This document shows positions 20,925 through 32,060 of a DNA stretch of 35,840 bases, piece by piece (the first letter of the stretch is position 1; each line of letters starts with the position of its first letter). Source of the DNA: Schizophyllum amplum. Taxonomy: Eukaryota; Basidiomycota; Agaricomycetes; Agaricales; Schizophyllaceae. The stretch is from contig VDMD01000200.1 in the NCBI GenBank assembly GCA_007026445.1, positions 1 to 35,840 on the forward strand, in the 5' to 3' direction. Under the pieces are notes generated by a model. That model made no database searches, was not told the origin of the DNA, and saw only the letters and a program-made list of their open reading frames with translations. Both the position numbers and the translations under genes were made by a program.

Positions 20925-23520
20925 ATGAGTCGAGCTCGAGGCGAACGCAGGTTGCAACAAGGAGATGGCCGAACGGGGAAGAAGGACGCGCCTCGTTTGT
21001 TTGTGTTTGACCTGTCCACATTGGGACAAGTCATTGTTCTTGATTCCATCTTGCCATCAACCGCCGTCATCTCTCATGTGTCACACCGTCTCGTATGTCC
21101 TACTGCTGCGGTGTATGTGTATACACTCTTGCTCCTGTGGCAGACGTCGAAGGGCCAACATGCTCGGCTCTCGGCGGACGAGCACGACCGCAATATGAGG
21201 ATCTGGGATCTAGCAAGGCAGGAGTGTTTTCCCAGAATATGTCTGCGTACATCTATACGTGCTCGAGGCTCTCTTTTTTGGACCACGGTGGGTCGCACGC
21301 CACGGGTTTCTGTCTCCGCGTCTCCTGCTTTCCTTTCGTCCCACCTTCCACGTCCCCTGTTTTCCGAGAAATCCATGTATACCGCCGGCGTGCTCCATTT
21401 CAGTCAGACTCGGACTCAAAGCGGACACCCGCCTGTCAACTTCGGACTCGCGGGGGGTACCACAGCTCTTCCAGGCACCCCGCAGGTCAACCGCGTTCGA
21501 GCTTGCACTCGTCGGTGCCGCCTTCGTTGCGCCCAACCCACAGCCGCGTTTCTCCACGTGGCGAACAGCGACGAGTACGTAGACCTGCGAAGACCGGCGG
21601 AACTACTGAGGAGCATACAACAACCGAATGACGCCCTTCTACCATGCGCTGCAGCGCGGCGGAGGTCTCTTGCTCTTGCCGCAGGATATATGGCCCTTCA
21701 ACTTCAGCATGGGCGCCAGCGACTCTCTCACTACTACGACCAGCATACTTTCATCTCTGTGGCCGGACGGGAGTGCGACGCCCGTTAACGACTGCCCTGT
21801 TTAACCTCGTTCTTGAGCCAAGTGTTGCCGCCTACTTCTTCAATCAGGCATCCATCATGATCGCCCACGACCACGCGCTGGTGAGTGCCCTATATCAAAC
21901 GCATCCCTTCATATGTCGATCAATATCCTTTCTTTAGGCTCATTACTAAGAGATTCACGGGGAAAAATGCATGCGAAGGGAAGCGGCGACTCGGAGGATG
22001 TCCTCGCTTCCTTTGAACGGTGTGTACAGTGCCCTCCTTTGTTCGCGCTTCTCTGACGCGCCTCATAGATCTCTAAAGCCTCTTTTAATACGAGATGACG
22101 AGCAAAAGTGTCTTTCTTTGTTTTACAACTGAATCCCCGAGTGAATATTCCGTCGTGCGCATCCGCTTTAAGATCCTCTCCAGCCCCTTCCGCCGCCTAC
22201 CCTGTCGTCTCAAACCATCGAAGAACCTCCAGATGGTCCTTCGACTCTGATATGCTTGCATCCCGCGGAAACGGATCGCGTCGCCTGCAGCTCGCTTGTC
22301 TCATGCCGCCACAGGTGTCGCACGCACTAGCACAACAAGTACCGCGCAGCCTCAAGGACCTCAGCAACTCATACGCCATTTCAAGCACCGCGTCCCCCGC
22401 CAACGCCCCTTCATTCGTGTGAGGACGAACCTGCCCGACGCAAAACGGTTGGGAATGCATCAAGAGCATGGTATCGAATGCTAGCTCCGGCGGCGCGCCG
22501 CACACCTTCGGGCTCGGTGCGTCCAAGGGGGTGGCGGCAGATGCCGCCGCGGCTAGTGAGCTGGTGTGTCCCGCGCGTCCCATTTTTAAGCATTCGTCTG
22601 ACGAATATTGCCAGAGTGCTACTCATAGTAGCTTCGGGCACTCGACGTGTACTCGTATCGCCGGAACTTGCGCAACTGACGACAGGCGCGCCGGACGTGA
22701 TCGAGGAGACCTTTGCGTCATCCCCATCTCTCGCTCGCCGATACGACGGCAGGGCTCCCGATGAACACTTTGATATCGAGCAGGCGCTAGGAGTTGACTC
22801 GCTTCTGCGTCTCTACGCGCTCGCCAGCTCTGGAAAGTTCCTGTCCATACCCTCCTTCACAGGGCCGTCCTTTCCCTCAAATTCGACAGCACACGGTCAC
22901 GAGCGAGGACTTTCGTCGCCGCCCGTGGAGCGCTCACCTCTATAAGACCCGAATTCGACTCTACACAACGGTAAGCACCCGGATGTTCGTTAACGTCTCG
23001 CATCCCACATTGACACCGTTCTGATAGCTACGGATGTGATCTGATTCGACACTTTGACCGCGCAGAATTGTCTCGCGGGATGAACAGTGATCAGAGAGCG
23101 GGTCCTAGATACGAAGTACGTGCCGAGTACCGAATCGCCTCGTGCCTTCTGACAACGCTCCGCAGAACCATTGTCCGACATCGCCTTTCTACGCAGCTGG
23201 GCTCCTTCTGTCGCTCATATCCCATCAAGCTCATCCGCGTCCACACACTCTTGCCGTCCTGTCATCCTCAGAAAATACCCTACTTGAGCTCTACACATAC
23301 TCGCGTTCTGCCGGGTGGAACTCATCGTCAGCGCGCGTCTCTCTTGATCGCCAAATGCGCCTACCTTGCCGCATGCAATAACTGGCCGTCCTTCGCCAGT
23401 CTCCTGATCGAGATCCGTCAAGGCCTGTGCTCGATAGACGACACCGGTGACGGCGCCGTAGGATCGTGAGTACACATGTCGCTGCTCGTGGCTATAATAT
23501 TTGACGCGGACGTCCATCAC
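20925..23520 (+). other. Weak, fragmented coding signal; possible unrecognised multi-exon or broken gene
   Basis: Several plus-strand stretches read like protein but lie in different frames. These are 21628-21810, which includes LLLLPQDIWPFNFSMGASDS; 21789-21881, which includes FNLVLEPSVAAYFFNQASIM and ends at a good GTGAGT donor; about 21953-22060, which includes SEDVLASFERCVQC; about 22600-22850, which includes DEHFDIEQALGVDSLLRLYA; and about 23340-23468, which includes CAYLAACNNWPSFASLLIEI. A GTAAGC donor lies near 22971. I could not join them into one phase-consistent model, and none matches a family I recognise. Given the indels elsewhere in this window, a real gene with frame slips is possible, and so is a decayed gene. 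The 287-aa frame at 20925-21788 does not follow these segments and is probably spurious. Confidence 0.3.
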
Positions 23521-23717
23521 TCAGTACTCAGTACCGACCGCGATATCGATTTCGCTCGTCTTATTCCTAGGGTTGGAACTCGTTAATCTTGCGGTAATAC
23601 CAGGCGCCTCTCGTCGCGCGTCGCTCCTCTAACGACAATACACGTTCGCCACCCCCCTTGTCGTATATAACAACAAATTTAGTATCACAACATAGTACTT
23701 GGATACATAACATCTGT

Positions 23718-26700
23718 TCACTCATCCGGGTACCCTAACAAGAAATCTCCCGAGAGCTCGCTCGCATCGTCAGGCGAGAGTTTGCCCGCGTTGTCAGTCG
23801 GTGGTGTGGTACCAGCCTCGTCCTGTTGATGCACGCCGACGAAATCGTTCGTAGGCAATGAAGGACGAGGGAGGTAGAAATTTGGCGCGCCCTCGTCCAT
23901 CTTGTCAGTTGGAAAGGTATTAGAAGGTGGCGTGCTGGCCGGAAAGGCACGACTCGTCGACGTAGGGGAGGCGCGACCCGTCGACGTCACGTAGACGTGA
24001 CTTGTCGTTGGTGCTGGAGGAGCGGTAGCGTGCTGATCGGGTGACGGAAGCCTCGGTGTCGAGAGCGTGAGTGCCGTTGGCGGCGAGCGCGCAGTGGGCG
24101 AGACCGCAGTCGAGAGCGTGTCTGACATGGGATGTGAGGGCGTCGCGCCAGAAGTACATGTCAACGAGGATGCTGTTGACAGCTCCTGTTGTGTCAACTG
24201 CAGCGCCTCAGGCCATCGCGGAAGCTGCCTGGGAGCATCCCGACGCGGTGGAACAAGGACGGCCTGCGCCGGCGAGGAATGGTGGGCTTGGGGCTTCAAT
24301 GGTGAGCGGTGGTAGATCAGGGTCCCGGATCCATATTGTTGTGGAGTCGAGGGCCCCGGCAGAGGCGACGATGAGGGCTGCGGTGGTGAGGACCCCAGCA
24401 GGTGCTCTGTCGAAGGCTGCGGTGACGAGATGACGAGCGGTGTATACTGTGACAGCGAGGGAGCGAACGTATGTTCTGTTGTACTTGGTCGAGGGCGCGG
24501 AACAAGTACCGCCGTGGTGCGTGGAAGCGTCGCCCAGGAGCGAGGAAGCCTCGCCGGGGAGTGGGGAAGCCTCGCCGGGGTGCGAGGAAGCGTCGCCGGG
24601 GTGAGAGAAAGAGGCACATCTAAGTGCCGAGCGAACGAGGACGATGTCGCAGAGGAAGTCGATGCGTTGCACGTCGCACGGAAGCCCGACGACGATGATT
24701 CATGGGAAGTTGACGTCGACAATGCATGAGAGGTCGATGCAATAGCATTACGAGCAGTCGATGACGTGGCTGAATGAAGCGGCGGGGCGGGCACGGATGG
24801 GTTTGACGACTCGAGCATTAACGAGCCAGACGAATCGATAGTCGACGAGCCAGACGAATCGATAGTCGACGAGCCAGATGTCTTGAACGTGAATGAGCAG
24901 GACGGCGTAAGAGTCGAGGAGACAGGCGGCTGAAATGTCGACGAGGTGGATGGCTCAAAAGTCGATGAGCCAGACGGCCCGGACGTCGATGAACTCGACG
25001 GCGGTCCCACCCCGGATGGCGCCTTTGACGTCAACGTGTTCGAGGCCGACACTGTCGAAATCCCCGAGGACCACGAATCCGAGATTTTGGCGGTTGACGC
25101 ATTCGAGGTCATTGAAACCAACGCTTGCGAGATCTTCTTGAACTTCAATCTCTTCAGCAGCGACGGTACGCCTCCGGGCGCAGGCGCGCGATCGACGGTC
25201 GAATGTCCAGCTTCGACGCTCCAAGGTGCGTGCTCGAGACGTGAAGGTGCGTGCTCGACAGTCGAAGGTGCGTGCTCAACAGTCGAAGGTGCATCGACGG
25301 TCAATGAAGATGCGTGTTTGACGCGTGAATGCGCGTGCTCGGCGCATGTAGGTGTGTGTTCAACGCGCTCGATGCGCGAAGGCCCGGCACCGGGAGTGGC
25401 CTGTAGAGTACCGCCGTCGTCCGGAAGATCGTCCCAATCATCCGGGAGCTCGTCCGGATCGTCCGGGCGCTCGACCCAATCGTCCGGGAGTTCATCCCAG
25501 TCTCGCGTCGCTCGCTTCCGCTTTTGAGCCCGTCGATCGTCCAGGATCTCGTCCCGGTCCCGCTGGCGCTTTTGAGTGATCAGGCCTGGCGTGTCTTCAT
25601 TGCTCGGATATACGCCGGGCTCCCGCGCGCGATCCGCTCGCCGGCCCAGCGCCTGCAGGAGGTGTGGCGAGAGCGCCGGCATGCCATGATCGGGATCGAG
25701 AGGTTGGTCGGGGAGGCGCTGTACGGTTCTTGAGTAGATGGACGGCGAGGAAGGGTGGAGAAGAGTGAGAAGATGGCTAGGAGAAGCAGGTAGAGGGCGA
25801 GAGGATGAAGGTAGAGGGCCTGGAAGATGGGGAGAGGGTAGAGGGTGGGGAAGAACAAGTTGGGGATGGGCAGACGTACAATGAGGTGAAAGCGACAGCG
25901 AAGGAAGCCGTCGGGAGCACGCGCTTGCCATGCCTGAAGGACGGGTGAGTATGGGCTACGAGCGTGAGGGGGGAGTGACGCACGTTGACGACGGTCCACA
26001 GGCCGTCATAGCGGTATCCTTCGGCGGGGGCCGTACCGGGTCTGTGAGCCGCGACAGACGCGCACCGGGGCGCCCGTCCGCCAAGACTGCAGCAGGGCCG
26101 TATTGCCGATACTGGTCCACTTTTGATCGGAGATGTGGACCTTTGTGTTCTTGTCGCGGGCGCCTGACGCGCGTATCCACGGTAAGCGAGCTGAAGATGG
26201 GGAACAAGAATGAGGAAAGACGCACCCTCGCCGTCCATGATTCTACGCGAGTATCAGCGGGCGTGTCGGACGTCGAGGCAGGATACGCACACCTGGTTGG
26301 GCCCCTCTTGATCGCCCGTGTATCCCGAGTTCCTGTAGTTCGTGGTGAGACACGATCGGAGATGACGAGGGGAGGCCACGCACAAAACGACTGATCGAGC
26401 GCCCGTGTGCGAGCCCACGATACCGCGCTGCGTCGCGCAATGCACGCCCCATTCGTACATCTCGTCGAATCCCTTGAAGAGCTTGAAGTACGGTACTTCG
26501 TCAAGATGCCCGACGCGCGTGCTGTGGCCGGGGGATACGTCAGCTGAAGCTCAATGTCACAATGTGCGGTGGAGTGGAGGGCGCGCACACGTCATGCCAG
26601 TCTTTCTTCACCGTCTTGTCCCTTCCCTTGGGCTTTCTTCTCTGAGCTCGAAAGTCCTGTGTTGCCGAGCTAGACGGGAGGCGCTGATCCGGCTCTTCCT

Positions 26701-26911
26701 CCGAGTCAAAGGGGGCGCTGTCGCGCCCATCGGGCGAGGCTATCTCGCTGACGTTCAAATGAGGTGTCGGGAGGTCGACATGCGTCCCGATGGCTGCGCT
26801 GCGCATGATCGACGGTGATTCGGAACAAGATCTAGCTGAGATGAACAACGTCGGAAGCAAAGATGTGTGCTTGAATGGGGCGCACGTGTTTTCAATTGGC
26901 TTCGACGCCAC
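23718..26911 (-). CDS. SRA-YDG domain protein with long Ser/Thr/Pro-rich repetitive tail, seven exons
   Basis: Predicted nuclear reader of methylated DNA: the SRA-YDG domain of UHRF1/SUVH proteins binds 5-methylcytosine and flips it out. My exons are 26911-26589, 26521-26384, 26332-26291, 26242-26226 (17 nt), 26163-25984, 25933-25880 and 25718-23718. Phases agree throughout once one extra C is removed from the C5 run near 26029. The protein would be about 917 residues. The domain lies at about residues 105-255 with landmarks WGVHCATQRGIVGSHTGARS, an SGYTGDQEG segment where the family has SGGYEDD, SDQKWTSIGNTALLQSW, GAPVRVCRGS, the signature PAEGYRYDGLW and FLRCRFHLIRLPDQP. The tail (about 660 residues) has a basic QKRKR cluster (possible nuclear signal), DELPDDW acidic repeats, STVEHAP heptads and other short repeats, and is predicted to be disordered. 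No RING, PHD or SET domain is visible, so it is not a UHRF1 or SUVH orthologue by architecture. The start could also be Met36 (26806). Confidence 0.85.
24530..24605. repeat. Coding repeat in SRA-protein tail (A-x-LPR-x-P units)
   Basis: Four imperfect units of about 21-24 bp, read on the minus strand as ATLPRTP, ARLPHSP, ARLPRSW and ATLPRTT. In-frame expansion of a short unit explains them. Confidence 0.8.
24826..24880. repeat. Coding repeat in SRA-protein tail (GSSTIDSS)
   Basis: The 24-bp unit GAGCCAGACGAATCGATAGT plus CGAC is repeated about 2.3 times with no changes between the two full copies, giving GSSTIDSS twice on the minus strand. The identity suggests recent expansion. A further SS(T/S)F-P pattern extends to about 25000. 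Confidence 0.85.
25220..25310. repeat. Coding repeat in SRA-protein tail (STVEHAP heptads)
   Basis: A 21-bp unit built on TCGAAGGTGCGTGCTCAACA is repeated about four times with small changes, giving STVEHAP heptads on the minus strand. More diverged copies (RVEHTPT, RVKHAS) extend to about 25380. Confidence 0.85.
25415..25505. repeat. Coding repeat in SRA-protein tail (DELPDDW)
   Basis: Four units built on TCGTCCGGGAGCTCGTCC code on the minus strand for DELPDDW, ERPDDP, DELPDDW and DDLPDD. This is an acidic stretch directly following the basic KRKR cluster. Confidence 0.85.
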
Positions 26912-26989
26912 AAATATCCATGAGTCTCTTGCCTTCCGCCGTCATGTCCTCTCAGATTACATTCTCATGGCTCTATTGACTTCGAGCTC

Positions 26990-27400
26990 ATAAGGATGCG
27001 TCGGATCGGTACCTACCCAGAGATGTACTCAATTATCGGGCATCGCGCCAGTCTCGTCGATCTCCCACTGCGCCGTCGTCCTAAATGTCTTCGTGCGCCA
27101 ACGCGAACGCCTTGTGAAAGAACCGGACCCATGTATCCGGCATAAATGGGAGAAATCATCAGAGGTGCGTGATCTACGATGCTGCTCGAGGATCGGTCGC
27201 TGGCGTCTTTTGAACCCACAGTACGACCGTTCGAGAATCGAGAAGGTACAAAAGCGTATCTCGGAGCTTCTGAAGGATAGGAACCTCGTCGGACCCGCAG
27301 TACATGATGGTATGCAGGTGCGTACTGCTCAGGGAATCGAAGTTCACCATGTACTTATGATGCATTTTCGTTCCCTTTTGCTCTCGCCAGCAACACCTGC
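26990..27400 (-). other. Weak coding fragments upstream of the SRA gene
   Basis: Two protein-like minus-strand stretches: about 27220-27320, including VPILQKLRDTLLYLLDSRTV, and about 27000-27145, including FFHKAFALAHEDI and, one frame away, RTTAQWEIDETGAMPDN and HLWVGTDPTHPYELE. The last ones are separated by a frame slip and a stop. I cannot name the family or build a spliced model. This may be the remnant of a gene or transposon, or one broken by sequence errors. Confidence 0.3.
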
Positions 27401-27899
27401 AATGACTGCCTCGTCGCCGTCCCGCCGCCCCTACCATCGCACCACCTCCTCAACTCACATTTCCCTCTCACATTATCAATTGCCGCAGCAACCGCCAACT
27501 CTCGCTTCTGCGGTCGTCACCTCTCGCCCCTCGATCGTTGCCTCTCTCCTCCGGCTTCGCAGCCACAGCTCGCCGCGACGATGCCACCTCTCGCCCCTGC
27601 AACCTTCACCTCTCGCCTCCGTGACCGTCACCTCTCGCCTCCGCGACCGTCAGTTCCCACCTCCATCTCTCGTACCCATCAATGATCACCTCAACCGGGA
27701 CCGCGTCTACCTCCCGCCCACACAGCCGCAGACGCCACACGCGCGACATGCAATTCTCTACAGAGGCACGCAACTTATGAGTAGCACCCGCGTCGCGCTT
27801 CGGCCCCGTCTAGCGACTCGCAAGCCCAGATGGCGGCCGGCAAGCTCAAACTCACACGCATCGCCCTCAAGCAGCAGAAGCTGTGTCGCTCGTGCAGCA

Positions 27900-28745
27900 A
27901 CCGCATCGTGCATCGCGCGCTCGACCACCGGTCGCGTCGCGCTTCAGACGCTCGGTCACCGGTCGTGTCGCCGCTCAGGGTGCTCGTGCAGCACTGAGCA
28001 CTCACATCGCGCTCGCGACATCCACTCGTAGCTCGCCGAGTTCAAGCGACACGCAGTAGCGCATCGCGCGCAGCACGCGTCTCGCATTTTGGCCGCTCGT
28101 CGCATTGCATGGCGCGTAGGGCGATCGTCGTATCGCACCGCGCGGTGGGGTGCTCGTCCAGCACCCGCGTCGGTCGTGCAGCGCCTGTGTCGATTCAATT
28201 GCCTTCGCATCATAGCTCGTCCAAGAGCAGCTGCGTTGTTCGTGCAGCACTCGCCACATCGTTCGTGCAGTACTCGTCGCGTCGTTCGTCGTGCCGTAGT
28301 CATCGCCACGTTGTTCGTGCAGCACTGGCCGCGTCGACGTGCAGTACTCGCGGCGTCGTCCGTGCAGTACTGCGCGTCACACATCCAGCACTTGGCTTAG
28401 GCGATCGTGCAGCACTCGGCTTCGGGCGATCGTCAGCACCCGCATCGCGCTCCCCGCGCTCATGCAGCACTCCGCTTCGGGCATTCGCCGGACCCCGAAT
28501 CGCTCTTGCAGGAGCGGCCGCCTCGCTTGTTCTATAGCAGCCGCGTCGCGCGTAGGACACTCGCGTAGCGATTGGATCGCGCTGAGGTCACCCGCGCGTA
28601 GCAATTGGATCGCGTTGACGGGACACGCCGCTCGTAGGGTGCTCGTGTTGTGGCCGCCGCGTCGCTCGTATAGCAGCGCCCGAATCGCTCGTGCGGTAGC
28701 CGCCGCGTCACTCCTACAGCAGCAGCCGAATTGCTCGTGCAGCGG
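27900..28745. repeat. Irregular GC-rich interspersed repeat (CGTGCAGCACTCG-like)
   Basis: The motif (T)CGTGCAG(C/T)AC(T) recurs every 15-45 bp with variable GC-rich spacers containing CGCGTCG-type sequence, more than a dozen times. It keeps frames open on both strands: VLHER/VLHEQ on the minus strand and VQH/VQY on the plus strand. Unlike the arrays at 9.5-12.3 kb the unit length is not fixed. I do not call a gene here. Confidence 0.7.
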
Positions 28746-28809
28746 GAGGGAATGGCGATACAGGCAGAGGAGAATTCGGGTACGAGTGAGTCGTTATGCC
28801 CTGTGTCGT

Positions 28810-29015
28810 TATCGTCAGTCCCTCCCTCACGCCCCCTCCTTTTCGTTCCCTCCCGCCTGCTCCCCCCCCCCCCCCCCCCCCCCAATTTCCCCCATTCCCG
28901 GTCCCTCAACTCGATCGTGCCCGTCCCCGATTGCTTACTCACCTCACCTCCCTCCTCCTCCTCCCCCTTCTCACCTCCTCCCCCTTACTCACCCCCCTCC
29001 CCTAGGTTATCAATG
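28810..29015. repeat. C/T-rich tract with C22 homopolymer
   Basis: The plus strand is almost all C and T from about 28810 to 29005, with a run of 22 C at 28862-28883. It precedes a G/A-rich block that starts near 29165. Confidence 0.85.
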
Positions 29016-29164
29016 CGCGCGTGCACCCCAGCCGTGTCTTCGCCCGCGCCACGCCACCACGGTCGTGGCTGCCGCCCGCGCCGCGCCACCACAGCCGTGT
29101 CTTCGTCCGCGCCACACCACCACACCTATGTCCTCCGCCCGCGCCGCACCGCTCATTCTTCCTT

Positions 29165-29880
29165 ACACTTTCAGGTCTGTGGCGCGGGTGGGGTGGGAGG
29201 ACGGTGACGGTGAGAGGAAGGGGCGGGTTAGGATGGGGGAAGAAGGTGGCGACGTTAGTGGGGGCGAAGGCGGCGAAGTGGGAGGCGGGGGCGAAGGCAG
29301 CCAGTAGGAGGGGGGGGCGAAGGCGGCCAAGTGGGAGGCAAGGACCGAAGACGGCGAGGTGGGATGGGGAGAAGGCGGCGATGTTGGAGGGGGAGAACTG
29401 TCTGTGAGGGGAGGCGGAGAGGACGATGAGGCCGGGCGAGGAGAACGGGGCGTGGGCGGCACGAGTGGGAGGCGGTGAAGGATGGGCGTGGGAGGGGCGG
29501 AAGGTGGCGACGGCATGGTAAAAAGTGGTGGATAGGGTGAAGCGGCGCGAGTGGGAGATGGGGGCGGGGTGTGAAGAGGTACAAAGGGGCATGAGTGGAA
29601 GGACGAGAAGGGAGAGAAGGAGAGGCGGTGGAGGCGCGAGTGGGAGGCGGAGGCGCGGCGAGGAGACATGCAAAGGGGCGCGAGGGGGAGTTGAGGACGG
29701 GGCGAGGGAAAGTTTGGAGGGGCACGAGGGGGATGGGCGAGGAGGGAGAGGAGGGAGAGGCGAGGGTGGAGGGAGAGGACAACAACTGAGCGGATGGAGA
29801 GGAGAGGGGGCGGCGCGAGTGGTGGGGGTGGAAGGCGTGAGGGGAGGCGGGGGCGGCGCGAACGGGAGGCGTGGGTGAGG
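29165..29880. repeat. G/A-rich degenerate minisatellite block
   Basis: About 0.7 kb of purine-rich plus strand with degenerate units such as GGGGGCGAAGGCGGCCAAGT and GCGAGTGGGAGGCGG. Closely spaced GGG runs make G-quadruplexes plausible. Minus-strand frames of up to 350 aa (29002-30054) are Pro/Ser/Ala low complexity in several frames at once and are judged artefacts of composition. Confidence 0.8.
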
Positions 29881-29889
29881 ACGGGGCGC

Positions 29890-30690
29890 AGGCGGCAAGA
29901 ATGACGGTGATAACAATACGGGTAAGTCGTATTTCTGTGCTTGTGTCGTCGGCATGCTTCGTGCGTAGCCTATCGCTTTGTCGTGCCTTGAGCGTATCGG
30001 CGCGTCGTCGTGTCGCGGCGTGCGTCGCGTCATCACTGACTTCTCTCTGTCCACGTTCTGTTCCGATGCGCCCCCTCCATCCTACTCGTCTTCTATTACT
30101 CGACCTTCACCGTTGTCATCCCTTCAGCCTACCTGCTCACTCCTCGTCCCATCCGTGACCCGTCTCTCTCCTCACTTCGCTTACCCCGAACTCTCTCATC
30201 GCGCGCTCCCTCTCACCCCCCACAGGTCGCCCGCTCCCGCCTTTCCACTACATTTGGCATCAACGTCCGCATACTCGTTTGTGCGGCACAGGTCCGGATT
30301 CCCCAGCCTCTCGAACAGAACCACCCGTAACCCCACCAACATCAGCTCGTGCCTCCCGAATAGAAGCTGCATCAGCTCCGGCCCGTCGCCCGTCACAGCA
30401 TTCGCCATCCCGCCGTTGCCCGCCACAGCTTACACCTTCCCACCATCGTGTGATGCAGCGCCCGTCTTCCCGTCATCTTGCGGCAACGCTCCGGCCTCTT
30501 CTCCGTTGTGCGACCCATTGGGGGCGCGAGGAGGGCTTGAGGAGCGTGAGGGTGGGAAAGGGCGTGAGGTGGGCGACGGGGAGGTAAGGGATCGATGAGG
30601 GGCCGATGACGGAGGAAGAGGGTGAACGGGAGTGAGACGAAGGACGACGAGATGAGGTAAAGGATTGACGAGGGTGGGATGAAGGGGAGG
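29890..30690. other. Low-complexity flank, no supported gene
   Basis: Pyrimidine-biased to about 30500, then G/A-rich at 30520-30720. Open frames here (29978-30598, 30279-30587) are Ser/Pro-rich and lack domains. Confidence 0.4.
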
Positions 30691-30800
30691 ATGAGATGAT
30701 GAAGTGGCTTAAGGCGACGATGAGGCAGGTACGGGTTTCTTGTACTATCGAAATCGCAACACGAAAATTGACCGATTACCGCAGGTTGTCTCCTACCACC

Positions 30801-32060
30801 ATGTCTGCCCTCGTCTCCCGGCTCAGCGCGTTCGGCGTTCTGGCGTCATCGACCGCCGTCGCTGTTTTGCAATCCCACCACCTACACGGAAGTCACAACG
30901 CTGCGCTAACGTTCTCGACGAGGCTTGCCGAAGAGGCGGCATTCTCGACAAGCGACGCATCGGGGGATCGACGTCGAGGTCTCCTCGCAGCCGCACGCGT
31001 ATGTCTCTTGGTTCCTGCCCTTATAATCGACAAGCGGGATGATGTGTTCTCTTGGTCTTCACGATGTTTTTGCGGCATACGTGTTGAGTTCTGAATACCC
31101 TCACAGATGTATCTCCTGCTCTCCGCGGCATCATCCCAGAGTCCCGATGGCGACGGAGACATTGGCGTCGGCAATCATGGTGCGTGGCGCATCACGTTAT
31201 GTTGACTATCATCCAACTCGTTTGTAGACACCGGCGCGAAAACGATGAGCATCCAAGCCATTAACAACGAACCCCTCTCACTTGCGTCTCACGCACTACG
31301 ACCCAATATTACACTCCTCGAACAAGTCGGCGTTTGGCACGATCCAGGGCGTCCCGCATCACTGCGCCTCGCCCACATTTCCTGATGAGCGTACCTTCAA
31401 TCTCCCCACGTGAGAACTACGTAGCTTGCAGTTCCACTTTCGTTCAACTTGCCCGTGCCGTCGATCCCGAGTTTGCTGAGGAAGAGGAATGGACTTCGCT
31501 TATAGTGATTACCGCGTCGCCTGACACCGCGCGTGCTGAGACTCACGACATGGGCAGATCACTTCGCGGTCGCCCGTGCGCGACACCGACGCCGCCCTTC
31601 CCCGTCGCCAAAGTTGCCCCAAATTAAGCCTTGCAGACGACCTCCTCGCTGGGTCGTAGACATCCCAAATGCAGGTCCGAGCAGAAGTGAAATCGACTAC
31701 CATTCGGGCGTCAAAATCTATGCAAAACGTTCTTGAGATCGGGGACGACGCAGTCGGTCGTGAGGACATTCGCCTGCTGTCTGGTTTGCGGATGAGGAGC
31801 GCTAGATCTCCCGCAGCGGTCGCGCGTTGAGGTTAAAGCTCACTCGATTGCTCAGCCACTTCGCAGTTGCGGCGCCTCGCTGCTTTCGTCTGTCCGCAAT
31901 CGCTATAAAATCAACGTATGTTCCTTGATCACCGTGTCTGTCGCACTCGCACTAACAACAACGCAGATTCCACCGTTTTTGTGGGCTGCACGCGGATGGG
32001 ATCTCTGTAGCGTTGGGCGAAGAGGACGGTGAGGACGTTGTCGAGCATTCAGGGGACTAG
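30801..32060 (+). CDS. Possible unrecognised multi-exon protein (low-confidence model)
   Basis: Several plus-strand pieces look like exons. At about 31108-31180 a segment starting MYLLLSAASSQSPDGDGDIG ends at a GTGCGT donor and joins in phase, across an intron of about 46 nt, to about 31228-31383 (including SIQAINNEPLSLASHALRPN and LLEQVGVWHDPGRP). A further stretch at about 31440-31545 includes DPEFAEEEEWTSLIVITASP. The best pair is near the end: an exon ending at 31916 at a GTATGT donor joins in phase, after a CGCAG acceptor at 31966, to an exon including CGLHADGISVALGEEDGEDV and a TAG at 32060. The middle pieces are in conflicting frames. No family is recognised; the acidic C-terminus is the only notable property. 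The start is unknown. Confidence 0.35.

Noticed and set aside
20925..21788. 287-aa plus-strand open frame
   Set aside because: No domain, Arg/Ser-rich composition, and better protein-like segments in the same interval lie in other frames.
27093..28031. 312-aa plus-strand open frame
   Set aside because: Ser/Arg/Pro low complexity across a repeat block. The more protein-like signal at its left end is on the opposite strand.
29002..30054. 350-aa minus-strand open frame and overlapping frames
   Set aside because: Same reason: compositional openness in a purine/pyrimidine-biased block, with two or three frames open at once.
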